A DNA stretch of 64,000 nt from contig NZ_FNHG01000009.1 of NCBI RefSeq assembly GCF_900103475.1, positions 47,905 through 111,904 of the forward strand. Direction: 5' to 3'. The stretch is from Maricaulis salignorans. GTDB taxonomy: Bacteria > Pseudomonadota > Alphaproteobacteria > Caulobacterales > Maricaulaceae. A program made the translations under genes and the position numbers. Shown here piece after piece: positions 49,064-57,358 of this stretch. The stretch's first letter is position 1, and every line of letters begins with the position of its first letter. Under the pieces are notes generated by a model, which made no database searches, had not been told where the DNA came from, and was given only the letters and a program-made list of their open reading frames with translations.

Positions 49064-49504
49064 CTAGCCCTCCAGGCTCTGCCTCACCCAGCTGACGATC
49101 TGGTCGGCATTAATGGCGCCGGCATGCCGGGCGACTTCCCTGCCCTTGCTAAACAGGATCATCAGCGGAATGCCGCGGATCTGGAAGCGGCTGCCAACAC
49201 TCTGGTTCTGCTCGGTATCGAGCTTGGCAAAGCGTAGCGCTGGTGACATCTGCCGCGAAGCATCCGCGAACATCGGCCCCATCGTCCTGCAGGGGCCGCA
49301 CCAGGGCGCCCAGAAATCCACCAGCAGCGGCACTTCGTCATGCTTCAGATGTTTGTTGAGCCTGGCTTCATCGAGCTCGAACGGTGCATCCGGAAACAGT
49401 GGTGCCTTGCACGCGCCGCAGGTGGGGCTGGCGGAGCGCCTTACCGTCGGAATGCGGTTCTTCGCCTGGCAGGCCGGGCAGATGATGTGAAATGTGTCAG
49501 TCAT
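49064..49504 (-). CDS. trxC: Thioredoxin 2 (TrxC)
   Basis: The 146-residue protein begins with a zinc-binding module of two CxxC pairs (Cys9/Cys12 and Cys29/Cys32), followed by a thioredoxin domain with the active site WAPWCGPC (Cys69, Cys72) and the cis-proline segment IRGIPLMIL. This is the TrxC layout, a cytosolic disulfide reductase usually active under oxidative stress. No OxyR site was recognised in the upstream gap of about 120 bases. Confidence 0.96.
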   Translation of the reverse strand: MTDTFHIICPACQAKNRIPTVRRSASPTCGACKAPLFPDAPFELDEARLNKHLKHDEVPLLVDFWAPWCGPCRTMGPMFADASRQMSPALRFAKLDTEQNQSVGSRFQIRGIPLMILFSKGREVARHAGAINADQIVSWVRQSLEG

Positions 49505-49624
49505 GGCAAGTCACCGGGAATAGACGGGTATCGAGCGCGAACCGCGCGGGTGGTGTATCCTGGGTTTGATATGGGTGTGGTGCGGCGCAAATGCCATGAT
49601 CGCCGCCCGGGGAAACGCCCGCGG

Positions 49625-50071
49625 CTAGCCGGCTGATCCCAGACTGTCATTCGGCTGCCCCGCGCCGCCGGCGGGCGGCAAGGCGCGCGGGACGAGCTGG
49701 GTTTCAAGCCAGGCCAGGGCCATGTCCGAAGTTTCGAAAGCGCGGCTGGGACGGCCCGTCTCTTCCAGCCGGCGGGTCATGTAGATGGCGCGCCCGACCT
49801 GGCTTTCCTTATAGACGAATGCGACCGGAAACCGGTCGGGGAATTCCGTGCAGTAGACGTCGGCAACTTTCGAGAAATCATCCATCTCGAAGGTCAGTTC
49901 ATACTTGTTGTAATCCATCAACAAGCCTTCGATCGGGTTATTTGACAAGGTCTCCGCAAGCGTACGCAGCGAGACCAGCGTCGCCTCGAGATGGCAACCG
50001 CCATGAAGCTGTATCGATAACACCCTCTCATTAGAGACCATGCTGAGTGTGTATGCGAAATCATCCGACAT
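49625..50071 (-). CDS. STAS/SpoIIAA-like small protein (paralogue of the ftsA-ftsZ insert)
   Basis: The 148-residue protein shows the same pattern as the product at 12761-13159: strand GLLMDYNKYEL, helix SKVADVYCTEF, strand PVAFVY, helix VGRAIYMTRRLEETG and the C-terminal SDMALAWLETQL. The last 20 residues are a polar Gly/Pro/Ala tail. Similarity between the two is low but the motif order is shared. No partner gene is evident. Function unknown. Confidence 0.75.
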   Translation of the reverse strand: MSDDFAYTLSMVSNERVLSIQLHGGCHLEATLVSLRTLAETLSNNPIEGLLMDYNKYELTFEMDDFSKVADVYCTEFPDRFPVAFVYKESQVGRAIYMTRRLEETGRPSRAFETSDMALAWLETQLVPRALPPAGGAGQPNDSLGSAG

Positions 50072-50169
50072 TGGCCTATCCCCCTGCAGCCAGTGTAGTT
50101 TCCTTAGCTAACCAGTTGGTTAACAAATATGAACAGCGATTTCAACGCAAGGGCGAGGCCGCTTCTGCC

Positions 50170-50895
50170 TTATACCCAGGTCCACAGATCCGCCGCGCGG
50201 CGCATTTCATCACGGTGAATCCGCCAGTCCGGCATGATGCGTTCAACGGTCTTCCAGAAGGCCGGCGAGTGATTGTGCTCGACCAGATGCGCCGCCTCAT
50301 GGGCGCAGACATAGTCCACAAGGTTCTCGGGAAAGCCCATCAGGCGCCAGTTGAGGCGGATGGTGCCGTCCGGCGCGCACGAACCCCAGCGGCGCTTCTG
50401 ATCGCGGATCACCACTTTGCGTACCGGCCGCTCGAGTCGGGTTGCAAAGGCCTCGACTCGCGGCCGCATGAAGTGCTCACCTTCGCGCTTGTAGTGCCGC
50501 ATCAAGGCGCTGGCGATCGCGCGCCGACGCAGTTCGCCGCTCGCTTCCGGGTCGACGGTGACCAGGACCCGGTCACCATCGCGGCGCAAAGTCGTACGGA
50601 TGCCGCGCGGCTCGACCTGGAGTTTGAGCTCACCGCCCAGCCAGGGCAGGGTTTCACCGGTCACATAGGCGAGTTCACGCTGGTGCGGCCGCTCGGCCCA
50701 AGCGGCGAGCTTGCCCAGGATCCAGTGCGACTTTTCCTGCAGTGCCGCCTCGATATCGCGGACGCTGACGCGCTGCGGCGCCGTCACACTCAAGCCATCA
50801 CGGTTGATGACGAAGCCGATCGTGCGGCGTGTGCTGCGGCGCAGCGCATAGGGAATATCCTTGTCACCAAGGCGAATACGGCCGGTCTGTGTCAT
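50170..50895 (-). CDS. YgjP-type (DUF45, M48-like) zinc metallopeptidase
   Basis: The 241-residue protein has the zinc motif HEAAHLVEHNHSPAFW (HExxH plus downstream His), GSCAPDGTIRLNWRL and FMRPRVEAFATRLE, the conserved blocks of the YgjP/UTP pyrophosphatase-like family. It lacks a signal peptide and should be cytosolic. Its ATG overlaps the TetR gene stop by four bases, so the two are cotranscribed and the regulator may control it. Confidence 0.9.
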   Translation of the reverse strand: MTQTGRIRLGDKDIPYALRRSTRRTIGFVINRDGLSVTAPQRVSVRDIEAALQEKSHWILGKLAAWAERPHQRELAYVTGETLPWLGGELKLQVEPRGIRTTLRRDGDRVLVTVDPEASGELRRRAIASALMRHYKREGEHFMRPRVEAFATRLERPVRKVVIRDQKRRWGSCAPDGTIRLNWRLMGFPENLVDYVCAHEAAHLVEHNHSPAFWKTVERIMPDWRIHRDEMRRAADLWTWV

Positions 50896-51536
50896 GATGC
50901 CATGCTGCCCGCAGCCGGGGACGGCGGCAAGTTGCCCCCGTCAGTGAGCGCTCCGGCCCCCTCAACGCCAAACCGCCGGACAATGCAAAGCTGGTCGACA
51001 ATTTGTTCAGCCGTGTACAGGTCCGGATTATCAATCCACCAGTCGAGCAGGTGAAACACGGCCCCGACTTCGCAGCGCGCTGCGGCTCTCGGGTCGAGAT
51101 CACGGCGGATCCAGCCCTCGGCCTGTCCCTCCTCCAGTTCAGGCACACGCAAGTCAGCGATCGCATCAACCACTTCGCGCTGCATCGGGTCGCCGGCGCC
51201 ACGAGAGAGCAGAAGCCGGAAGAACGGCCCATAGACCTGGGCGAAAGCAACCACGCCCTCCATCGCGGCGCGATCGCGCCCGGCGCGTGTGGGGGAGGAC
51301 TGGCGGGCCAGGACCAGCCCTTCGATCACCATCACCTTGCCGGCGCGAATCAACTCACGGAACAGCGCGTCCTTGTCAGGAAAATGGGTGTAGAGCGTGC
51401 CCATCGCGACTTCGGCTTCGCGGGCAATGTCGGCGATGCGTGCCCCCTGCACACCATCGGCGGCAAACACCTTGGCACCGGCGCTGAGCAGCCTTTGCCG
51501 CGTCGCATCCTTCATTTCCTTGCGCGTCACGGCCAA
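50892..51536 (-). CDS. TetR-family transcriptional regulator
   Basis: The 214-residue protein has an N-terminal helix-turn-helix (ATRQRLLSAGAKVFAADG, then GTLYTHFPDKDALF, residues 10-60) typical of TetR. The C-terminal ligand domain is not similar to a subfamily I can name. A perfect 14-base palindrome 33-46 bases upstream may be its operator. It leads a two-gene unit with the YgjP-like protease. Confidence 0.93.
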   Translation of the reverse strand: MAVTRKEMKDATRQRLLSAGAKVFAADGVQGARIADIAREAEVAMGTLYTHFPDKDALFRELIRAGKVMVIEGLVLARQSSPTRAGRDRAAMEGVVAFAQVYGPFFRLLLSRGAGDPMQREVVDAIADLRVPELEEGQAEGWIRRDLDPRAAARCEVGAVFHLLDWWIDNPDLYTAEQIVDQLCIVRRFGVEGAGALTDGGNLPPSPAAGSMAS

Positions 51537-51568
51537 GCCCGGATCTCACTTCATGCACAACCAGCGTC

Positions 51569-51582
51569 TGAAAATATTTTCA
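51569..51582 (-). promoter_or_regulatory. Putative TetR operator
   Basis: TGAAAATATTTTCA is a perfect palindrome in a local AT-rich island (51569-51600) upstream of the TetR start at 51536; TTGAA/TTCAA (51584-51598) follows. The contrast with the GC-rich surroundings supports a regulatory role, but the protein bound is inferred from position only. Confidence 0.5.
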
Positions 51583-51795
51583 TTGAATTAATTTTCAACG
51601 AACTTATTCTCACCGCATCCGGACCGTCCGGCACGGCGCAACACAATCCCGCTCCCCAAAAGCGGGCCGGGTGGCGGCCTCCTTGCCCCAAGCAGATCGG
51701 GCCGCCACCCATATTTTCCGAAAATGGATACGGCACAGCGCGCCGTCAGGCTTCGCCTGGTCGCCTGCCGTCCTGTCGCGCGGACATTGATGAAA

Positions 51796-52275
51796 CTAGG
51801 CGGTCAGGAGATCGCCGCAAATCGCTTCGAGCCCGGCCTTGTCCTCAAGGTCAAAGGCACCGAACTCCGTCGAATCGATATCGAGCACCGCCACCAGCGC
51901 GCCAGCGCGGTCGAACACCGGCACGACAATTTCCGAATTCGAGCGGCTGTCACAGGCGATGTGGCCGGGAAAGGCGTGGACATCGGTGACGAGCTGGGTT
52001 TCGCCGGTCGCGGCGGCCGCGCCGCACACGCCCCGTCCAAACGGAATGCGCAGACAACCCAGCGTGCCTTGATAGGGACCGACCACCAGTTCGGTCGGCT
52101 TGAGCGGGTCGACGACATAAAACCCGGTCCAGAAAAACCGCGCCCCGAAGGCCTCGCGCAGCAGACAGGCTGCGGTCGCATAGCGCGCCGTCACGCTGGT
52201 CTCGCCGGCGATCACCGAGGCGATCTGCTTGCGGACATCTGCGTAGATTTCGGACTTTTCACTCATCTGGGGCAT
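51796..52275 (-). CDS. msrC: Free methionine-R-sulfoxide reductase (GAF, MsrC type)
   Basis: The 159-residue GAF protein reduces free methionine-R-sulfoxide. Three catalytic cysteines are visible: Cys74 in GTLGCLRIPFG, Cys84 in RGVCGAA and Cys108 in HIACDS. Their spacing (10 and 24) equals that of the E. coli enzyme (84, 94, 118). The entire length is one GAF domain. It is monocistronic and cytosolic. Confidence 0.93.
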   Translation of the reverse strand: MPQMSEKSEIYADVRKQIASVIAGETSVTARYATAACLLREAFGARFFWTGFYVVDPLKPTELVVGPYQGTLGCLRIPFGRGVCGAAAATGETQLVTDVHAFPGHIACDSRSNSEIVVPVFDRAGALVAVLDIDSTEFGAFDLEDKAGLEAICGDLLTA

Positions 52276-52347
52276 CCCTAGCTGACACCGGATAAGTCAG
52301 GTGCGCAGCGTGCCGGTTCAAGTCCCAATAACAGCCAACGGCCCGGA

Positions 52348-53391
52348 TCAGAGGCGGACCCCGCCACGCAGGCTTTCGCGGATCGCCCGCTCGATCGCCT
52401 TGTCGGCCTCCTCGCCCTCACCGGACGAGTTATCGCCCGAGGCGCTGCGGCGCTCTTCATATTCCAGCCGTGTGTGGATCATCCGGATGCGGGCATCGAC
52501 CAGCCCGTAAATGTCGGACGGGATCTTGGTTACGACATTCATCCCGAGCTTGCGCGCCGCATCCGGCGAAATCGCCTCGCTATGCGACAGTTTTCCGGAC
52601 GAGAGGTAATCGGCCAGGAAATCGGGATCCTTGTCCTCGGCCTTGTGATTGGCATGGACGATTTCGCGGGCAATACGATCGGAATAGCGATCATATTTCT
52701 CCGCCTCATGGGCCAGCATGACCAGGACGTCCTGGGTCGCCAGCGGCCCTTTTTGTTCAAGCAGGTCGCGATAGGCCTCGGTCGGGAAGCCGCCATAAAT
52801 TGTGTCGATTGGCCCGAGCGAGGCCGTCGGGTCCATCGCCACCTTTTCCGCCGCCAGCGCGATCATCGCGCCGCCGGACATGGCGACATAGGGCACATAG
52901 GCAATGACGTGCGGATCGCGCCTGGAATTGTGTTTGGCCTTGCGCAAATGCTCCTTGATCGCCAGCGCGATCATGTGTGCGGGACGCGCATAACCGCCCA
53001 GCGTATGCAGGACGATTACGATTTTCGAGCGCGGATTGGCCTGGCGGATCAGGGCGATCGCCTCAAAGGCCTCGTCGAATACGATTTGCTGTGGCGCGCT
53101 GTCGCGACCGATAAAACCGTCGCCAAGGTCATGGATGAGTTCGATCAGCAGGGTGTTGGACTTTTCGAATTTCGCGCGATAGCGGCGATAATCCTCCTTG
53201 GCCTCCTGGTAAGCGGCAGCCCGCTTGCGGCGCAGCTTGGCGAGTTGATCCTCGTCGGACGCCAGCTGGCGCCGCGATGTGAGCATTCTCACGATCACGA
53301 TCAGCAAGACCACAATCAGTGCCGCCATACCGGCGCCAATCACCGTGGTCTGGTCCGCGAAATCCAACACATCTCCCCCCGGAGGCTGCAA
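52348..53391 (-). CDS. Membrane-anchored SDH/ClpP-fold serine protease
   Basis: The 347-residue protein has one N-terminal membrane helix (MAALIVVLLIVIVRML, about residues 19-34), a coiled-coil-like basic stretch, and a ClpP-fold domain with VILHTLGG-type KIVIVLHTLGGYARP and the serine motif VPYVAMSGGAMIALAA, where the serine of MSGG is the expected nucleophile. These match the SDH/SppA-like 'serine dehydrogenase proteinase' family (PF01972). The C-terminal tail is acidic and serine-rich. The substrate is unknown; roles in membrane protein quality control are only inferred. Confidence 0.88.
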   Translation of the reverse strand: MQPPGGDVLDFADQTTVIGAGMAALIVVLLIVIVRMLTSRRQLASDEDQLAKLRRKRAAAYQEAKEDYRRYRAKFEKSNTLLIELIHDLGDGFIGRDSAPQQIVFDEAFEAIALIRQANPRSKIVIVLHTLGGYARPAHMIALAIKEHLRKAKHNSRRDPHVIAYVPYVAMSGGAMIALAAEKVAMDPTASLGPIDTIYGGFPTEAYRDLLEQKGPLATQDVLVMLAHEAEKYDRYSDRIAREIVHANHKAEDKDPDFLADYLSSGKLSHSEAISPDAARKLGMNVVTKIPSDIYGLVDARIRMIHTRLEYEERRSASGDNSSGEGEEADKAIERAIRESLRGGVRL

Positions 53392-53497
53392 TGCCCGCTA
53401 ACGGGGCTCGCCGGGAAGCATGTTAACCATTGTGAACAGGATGCGACAAGCGACAAGACGGCGATCACCGGCAGAATTTGCGCCAGCCCCGGTCCTT

Positions 53498-54397
53498 CTA
53501 GTCGTCCAGCGCTGCCGCGACCGGTGCACCGCCCAATGCGGCGAGCTGACGTTCGGCAACCAGGTCGTTGAGCAGGCCGGCCAGACGGACACCGCCCTGT
53601 TTCAATTCCTGCCGGCTGATGCGCAGACCGCGCTCATAATAGGCATCGCCTGGCGCGATCATCTGGCCGGCGCGAGCCCAGTAATAGGCGAAATCGCGCG
53701 AGCGGACGATGTCATGGCTTTCCTGTGCCCAGGCGATCGGGTCGAGCGGGGTGATGACCTCCACCCCGTTGAGCGGGATTTCCGAAGCCAGTTCGTCGGC
53801 AAAATAGGACCAGCGCGTCGCTTCCGGCGCCCAGCCCCATTGTTCGCCCATATAGTCGAGAATGATTTCGCTATCCCAGACCCGGTGCAGATTGGTGTGG
53901 CGTTCGCCGCGCCAGAGCACATCGATATCATTGCCGCCGCGATCGCCTTCGATCGAGACATGCATGGGCTGATGGATATCGCCGAGCCAGTGGGCGAGGA
54001 ATTTGAGCGCTTCAAGCCGCTCATCATCACTGCGGGCGCGGTCGAGGAAGACGCCGGCATGCAGGCTGATCGCTTCGGTGATGCAGCCATCCTCGGCGCA
54101 ATCCTCGGCATCGACCTGCGGATCATTGCGGTCCTGGTTGATGTAATGCCAGGTCCGGGTGAATTCATGGGTCGTGCCGCGCACCTCGTCGGCCCAGGAA
54201 CAGATATCGCGGAAATGCCCGAATTCCGGATCGAGCGTGACCAGCCGGTCAACCTCGGTGCGAGCCTCATCGCTGAGATAGCGATAGGCCAGATCGCAGA
54301 CGATACGGTGGCCATCCGGACCGTAGGCCGCAGCCGGGGAGACGCTGAGCGCTGCAGCCGCAAGGCCGCCCGCCACGAAGACACGCAGGAATGACAT
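53498..54397 (-). CDS. Secreted S1/P1-type nuclease
   Basis: The 299-residue protein has a signal peptide ending near residue 24 (SPAAA) and the zinc-nuclease pattern YGPDGHRIV at the mature start, DICSWAD, RTWHYIN, AHWLGDIHQPMHV and RVWDSEII. These supply the trinuclear zinc ligands of S1/P1 nucleases, which degrade single-stranded DNA and RNA. In P1 the first mature residue, a tryptophan, is itself a ligand; here it is Tyr (AYGPDGH), or the signal is cut one residue differently. Likely a periplasmic or secreted phosphate-scavenging enzyme. Confidence 0.92.
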   Translation of the reverse strand: MSFLRVFVAGGLAAAALSVSPAAAYGPDGHRIVCDLAYRYLSDEARTEVDRLVTLDPEFGHFRDICSWADEVRGTTHEFTRTWHYINQDRNDPQVDAEDCAEDGCITEAISLHAGVFLDRARSDDERLEALKFLAHWLGDIHQPMHVSIEGDRGGNDIDVLWRGERHTNLHRVWDSEIILDYMGEQWGWAPEATRWSYFADELASEIPLNGVEVITPLDPIAWAQESHDIVRSRDFAYYWARAGQMIAPGDAYYERGLRISRQELKQGGVRLAGLLNDLVAERQLAALGGAPVAAALDD

Positions 54398-54616
54398 GAA
54401 ATACCGCCCTGGAAATTGCGCGGCCGCCCGCCGCCTGTTGCGCTCATCTCTAGGTCAGTCGGCGGCGCCTCTCCACTATGCCATGCGGGCGTTGCCGGTG
54501 ATTGAAACCGGTGATTTCAATTCGGGTTGGGTATCGCGCCCCGTCATCCCTGCGGACGGCTGCTCTGCGGCATCGCGTCGCTTGACCGCGCGCGCCGTGA
54601 AGGCAAGGCTCGATCC

Positions 54617-55765
54617 ATGACCGGTCTCCACTCCGTCCACAATATCGATGACCTGCGCGCGCTCGCGAAAAAGCGCCTGCCGCGCATGGTGTTCGACTAT
54701 ATTGATGGCGGTGCTGATGACGAGGTGACGCTGCGGGCCAATTGCTCGCGCTATGACGCCTATGCGCTGAACTGGAAGGCGCTGGTCGATATTTCAAAGA
54801 TCGACATGACGACCACGGTGATGGGCTCGCCCTGCGCCGCCCCGATCATCGTCACACCGACTGCCGCCCAGCGCCTCTTCCATCCGCGCGGCGGCGAGAC
54901 GGCCGTGGCTCGCGCCGCAGACGCCAGCGGGCTGATCTATTCCCTTTCGACCCTGGGTTCGACCTCGATCGAGGCCATTGCGGCGGAAACCGACGGGCCG
55001 AAATGGTTCCAGGTCTATGTCTGGAAGGATCGCGCCGTCGTCGAAACGATGCTCGAACGCGCCAGGGCCGCCGGCTTTACCGGCCTGATCCTGACCGTCG
55101 ATGTGCCGGTCGCCGGCAATCGCGAACGCGATCTGCGCAATGCCTTCACCGTACCGCCAAAAATCAGTGCCAAGACCGTCTCGCAAATCCTGGCGAGTCC
55201 ACGCTATCTATTCGACATGCTGACCACGCCGAAGATCACACCGGCCAATTTCGCCGATGCCGATCCGGAGGGCGATGGCATTATGGGCTATATCAATCGT
55301 CAGTTTGATCGCACCGTCACCTGGGAAGATGCCCGCTGGATGAAACAGGTCTGGGGCGGTCCGTTTGCGATCAAGGGCATTGTTCGCCCCGATGATGCGC
55401 GCCGCTGTATCGATATCGGCGCCGATGCGGTCTGGGTCTCCAATCATGGCGGCCGCCAGCTCGACGGTTCGACCGCGACGATTGACGCCCTGCCCGACAT
55501 CGTCCACGCGGTTGATGGCCAGGCCGAGGTAATCCTCGATGGCGGCATCCGGCGCGGCACCGATATTATCAAGGCGCTGGCGCTCGGTGCGCGCGCCGTC
55601 GCAATCGGTCGTCCCTATCTCTACGGCCTCGGTGCCGCTGGCGAAGCCGGTGTTGGCCGCGCCCTGGAATTCCTTACAACCAGCCTTGAGCGCGATCTGG
55701 CCCTGACCGGGGTGACGCGCCTGAGCGAGCTGGGCCCCGATTTCGTCCGCCGCCCGCCCCTCTGA
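54617..55765 (+). CDS. FMN-dependent alpha-hydroxy-acid dehydrogenase (LldD/MdlB family)
   Basis: The 382-residue enzyme oxidises a 2-hydroxy acid to the 2-oxo acid. FMN-binding and catalytic blocks are YIDGGADDEVTLRAN, PIIVTPTAAQRLFHPRGE-like residues, WFQVYVWKDR, LTVDVPVAGNRERDLRN and the active-site histidine in WVSNHGGRQLDGS (about residue 276). I choose the ATG at 54617; a longer frame to 54527 has no homology to the family. It is followed after 25 bases by a ThDP enzyme that could decarboxylate the product, as in the mandelate pathway. L-lactate or another substrate is equally possible. Confidence 0.92.
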   Translation: MTGLHSVHNIDDLRALAKKRLPRMVFDYIDGGADDEVTLRANCSRYDAYALNWKALVDISKIDMTTTVMGSPCAAPIIVTPTAAQRLFHPRGGETAVARAADASGLIYSLSTLGSTSIEAIAAETDGPKWFQVYVWKDRAVVETMLERARAAGFTGLILTVDVPVAGNRERDLRNAFTVPPKISAKTVSQILASPRYLFDMLTTPKITPANFADADPEGDGIMGYINRQFDRTVTWEDARWMKQVWGGPFAIKGIVRPDDARRCIDIGADAVWVSNHGGRQLDGSTATIDALPDIVHAVDGQAEVILDGGIRRGTDIIKALALGARAVAIGRPYLYGLGAAGEAGVGRALEFLTTSLERDLALTGVTRLSELGPDFVRRPPL

Positions 55766-55790
55766 TCCCTCACACGCGAAAGATCCCGCC

Positions 55791-57341
55791 ATGTTTGCTG
55801 CCGAAAGCCTGGTCCGCACCCTGATCAACCAGGGCGTCGAAGTCTGCTTCACCAATCCGGGGACTTCGGAAATGCACATGGTCGCGGCCCTCGACCGCGT
55901 CGAGGGCATGAAGTCCGTGCTCTGTCTGTTCGAAGGCGTCGCAACCGGGGCCGCCGATGGTTATGCGCGGATGGCCGGCAAGCCGGCCTGCACCCTGTTG
56001 CATCTCGGGCCCGGCGTCGGCAATGGCCTCGCCAATCTGCATAATGCGCGCCGCGCCTTCGCGCCGGTCGTCAATATTGTCGGCGATCACGCCGTGGCGC
56101 ATGCGGCGCTCGATGCGCCATTGACCAGCGATGTCGCCGGCGTGTGTGCGCCGATGTCGCGCTGGGTCGGAACGGTGAGAACCGCATCGGAGGTCTCGAC
56201 CCTGGCGGTCGAGGCCGTGCGTCAGTCCTATGGCCCCGAGCGCGGCGTCGCCAGCCTGATCCTGCCCGCCGACTGCGCCTGGTCAGACCAGGAGCCCGAT
56301 GTCATCGAAACTGTCGACCTCCCGCCACTGCGCCCGGTGAGCGATGCCAGCATCGAGGCGGCCGTGAAGGCCCTGAGCGCCGCGAAATCGCCCATCCTGT
56401 TTCTCGGCAATGATGCCTGCCTTGAGGAGGGTCTCGAGGCCGCAGCCCGGATCGCCGCCGCCAGCGGCGCCCGGCTTTTCATGGACACATTCGTGCCGCG
56501 CATTGCCCGCGGTCATGGCCGCGTCTCGCCGAAACGGCTGAGCTATCTGGGCAGCGAGGCAATCCAGGAACTGGCCGGTTGCGATCTCCTGCTGATCGCC
56601 GGGACCAAGGCGCCGGTCGCCTTCTTTGCCTATCCCGGAGAGCGCGGCGAGTTCACGCCCGACGGCGCGCAAACCCTCACCCTGGGCGGCCCGGCCGACG
56701 ATATTATTGGCGCGATGAATGCGCTGGCCGAGCGTCTCGGACCCGCCGAACCGGTGCCGGCGCCGGAACGCTCGCAAATGCCGAAAATCTTCCCCGACGA
56801 GCCGCTCAATCCGGGATATGTCGGGATCTCCATGTCGCGCCACATGCCGGAGAATTCAGTGCTGTGCGACGACGCCACCACGTCGGGCATGGGCGTCTTC
56901 CCATGGACCGGGGCGGGCCCCAAACATGACTGGCTCTGCCTGACCGGCGGCGCAATCGGCGCCGGCATGCCGCAAGCCGTCGGCGCCGCCCTGGCCTGCC
57001 CCGACCGCCAGGTCTTCGCCCTGTGCGGCGACGGGGCGGCGGCCTATACGTTGCAGGCCTTGTGGACCCAGGCCCGGGAAAACCTGAACATCATCAATAT
57101 CGTCTTTGCCAATCACTCCTATCTTGTGCTCAATTTCGAGCTGGCCCGCGTCGGTGCCGGCGAACCCGGGCCGGCCGCCCAGCAAATGCTCTCGCTCGAC
57201 AATCCGAAGATGGACTGGGTCAAACTCGCTGAAGGTTTCGGGGTTCCGGCCCGCTGCGCTCGCACCGCCGGCGAATTCGATGCCGCACTGCACGCCGCGG
57301 TGAAGGCTGGAGGCCCCCAGGTCATCGTCGCCGAGATCTGA
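55791..57341 (+). CDS. ThDP-dependent enzyme, acetolactate synthase/benzoylformate decarboxylase-like
   Basis: The 516-residue protein has the three-domain ThDP layout. The catalytic glutamate is in CLFEGVATGAADGYARM (about residue 48), the central domain contains LFLGNDACLEEG, and the cofactor motif is GDGAAAYTLQALWTQAREN leading to NIVFANHSY. At 516 residues it is shorter than IlvB proteins and lacks a nearby small subunit, favouring a 2-oxo-acid decarboxylase. The preceding dehydrogenase gene suggests a two-step pathway from 2-hydroxy acid to aldehyde. Exact substrate unknown. Confidence 0.88.
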   Translation: MFAAESLVRTLINQGVEVCFTNPGTSEMHMVAALDRVEGMKSVLCLFEGVATGAADGYARMAGKPACTLLHLGPGVGNGLANLHNARRAFAPVVNIVGDHAVAHAALDAPLTSDVAGVCAPMSRWVGTVRTASEVSTLAVEAVRQSYGPERGVASLILPADCAWSDQEPDVIETVDLPPLRPVSDASIEAAVKALSAAKSPILFLGNDACLEEGLEAAARIAAASGARLFMDTFVPRIARGHGRVSPKRLSYLGSEAIQELAGCDLLLIAGTKAPVAFFAYPGERGEFTPDGAQTLTLGGPADDIIGAMNALAERLGPAEPVPAPERSQMPKIFPDEPLNPGYVGISMSRHMPENSVLCDDATTSGMGVFPWTGAGPKHDWLCLTGGAIGAGMPQAVGAALACPDRQVFALCGDGAAAYTLQALWTQARENLNIINIVFANHSYLVLNFELARVGAGEPGPAAQQMLSLDNPKMDWVKLAEGFGVPARCARTAGEFDAALHAAVKAGGPQVIVAEI

Positions 57342-57358
57342 TCGATCGGCGCTGGCCC

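Noticed and set aside
52311..52330. GGTTCAAGTCCC that looks like a tRNA T-arm
   Set aside because: The flanking bases do not pair into a T-stem and no acceptor, D or anticodon arm is present.
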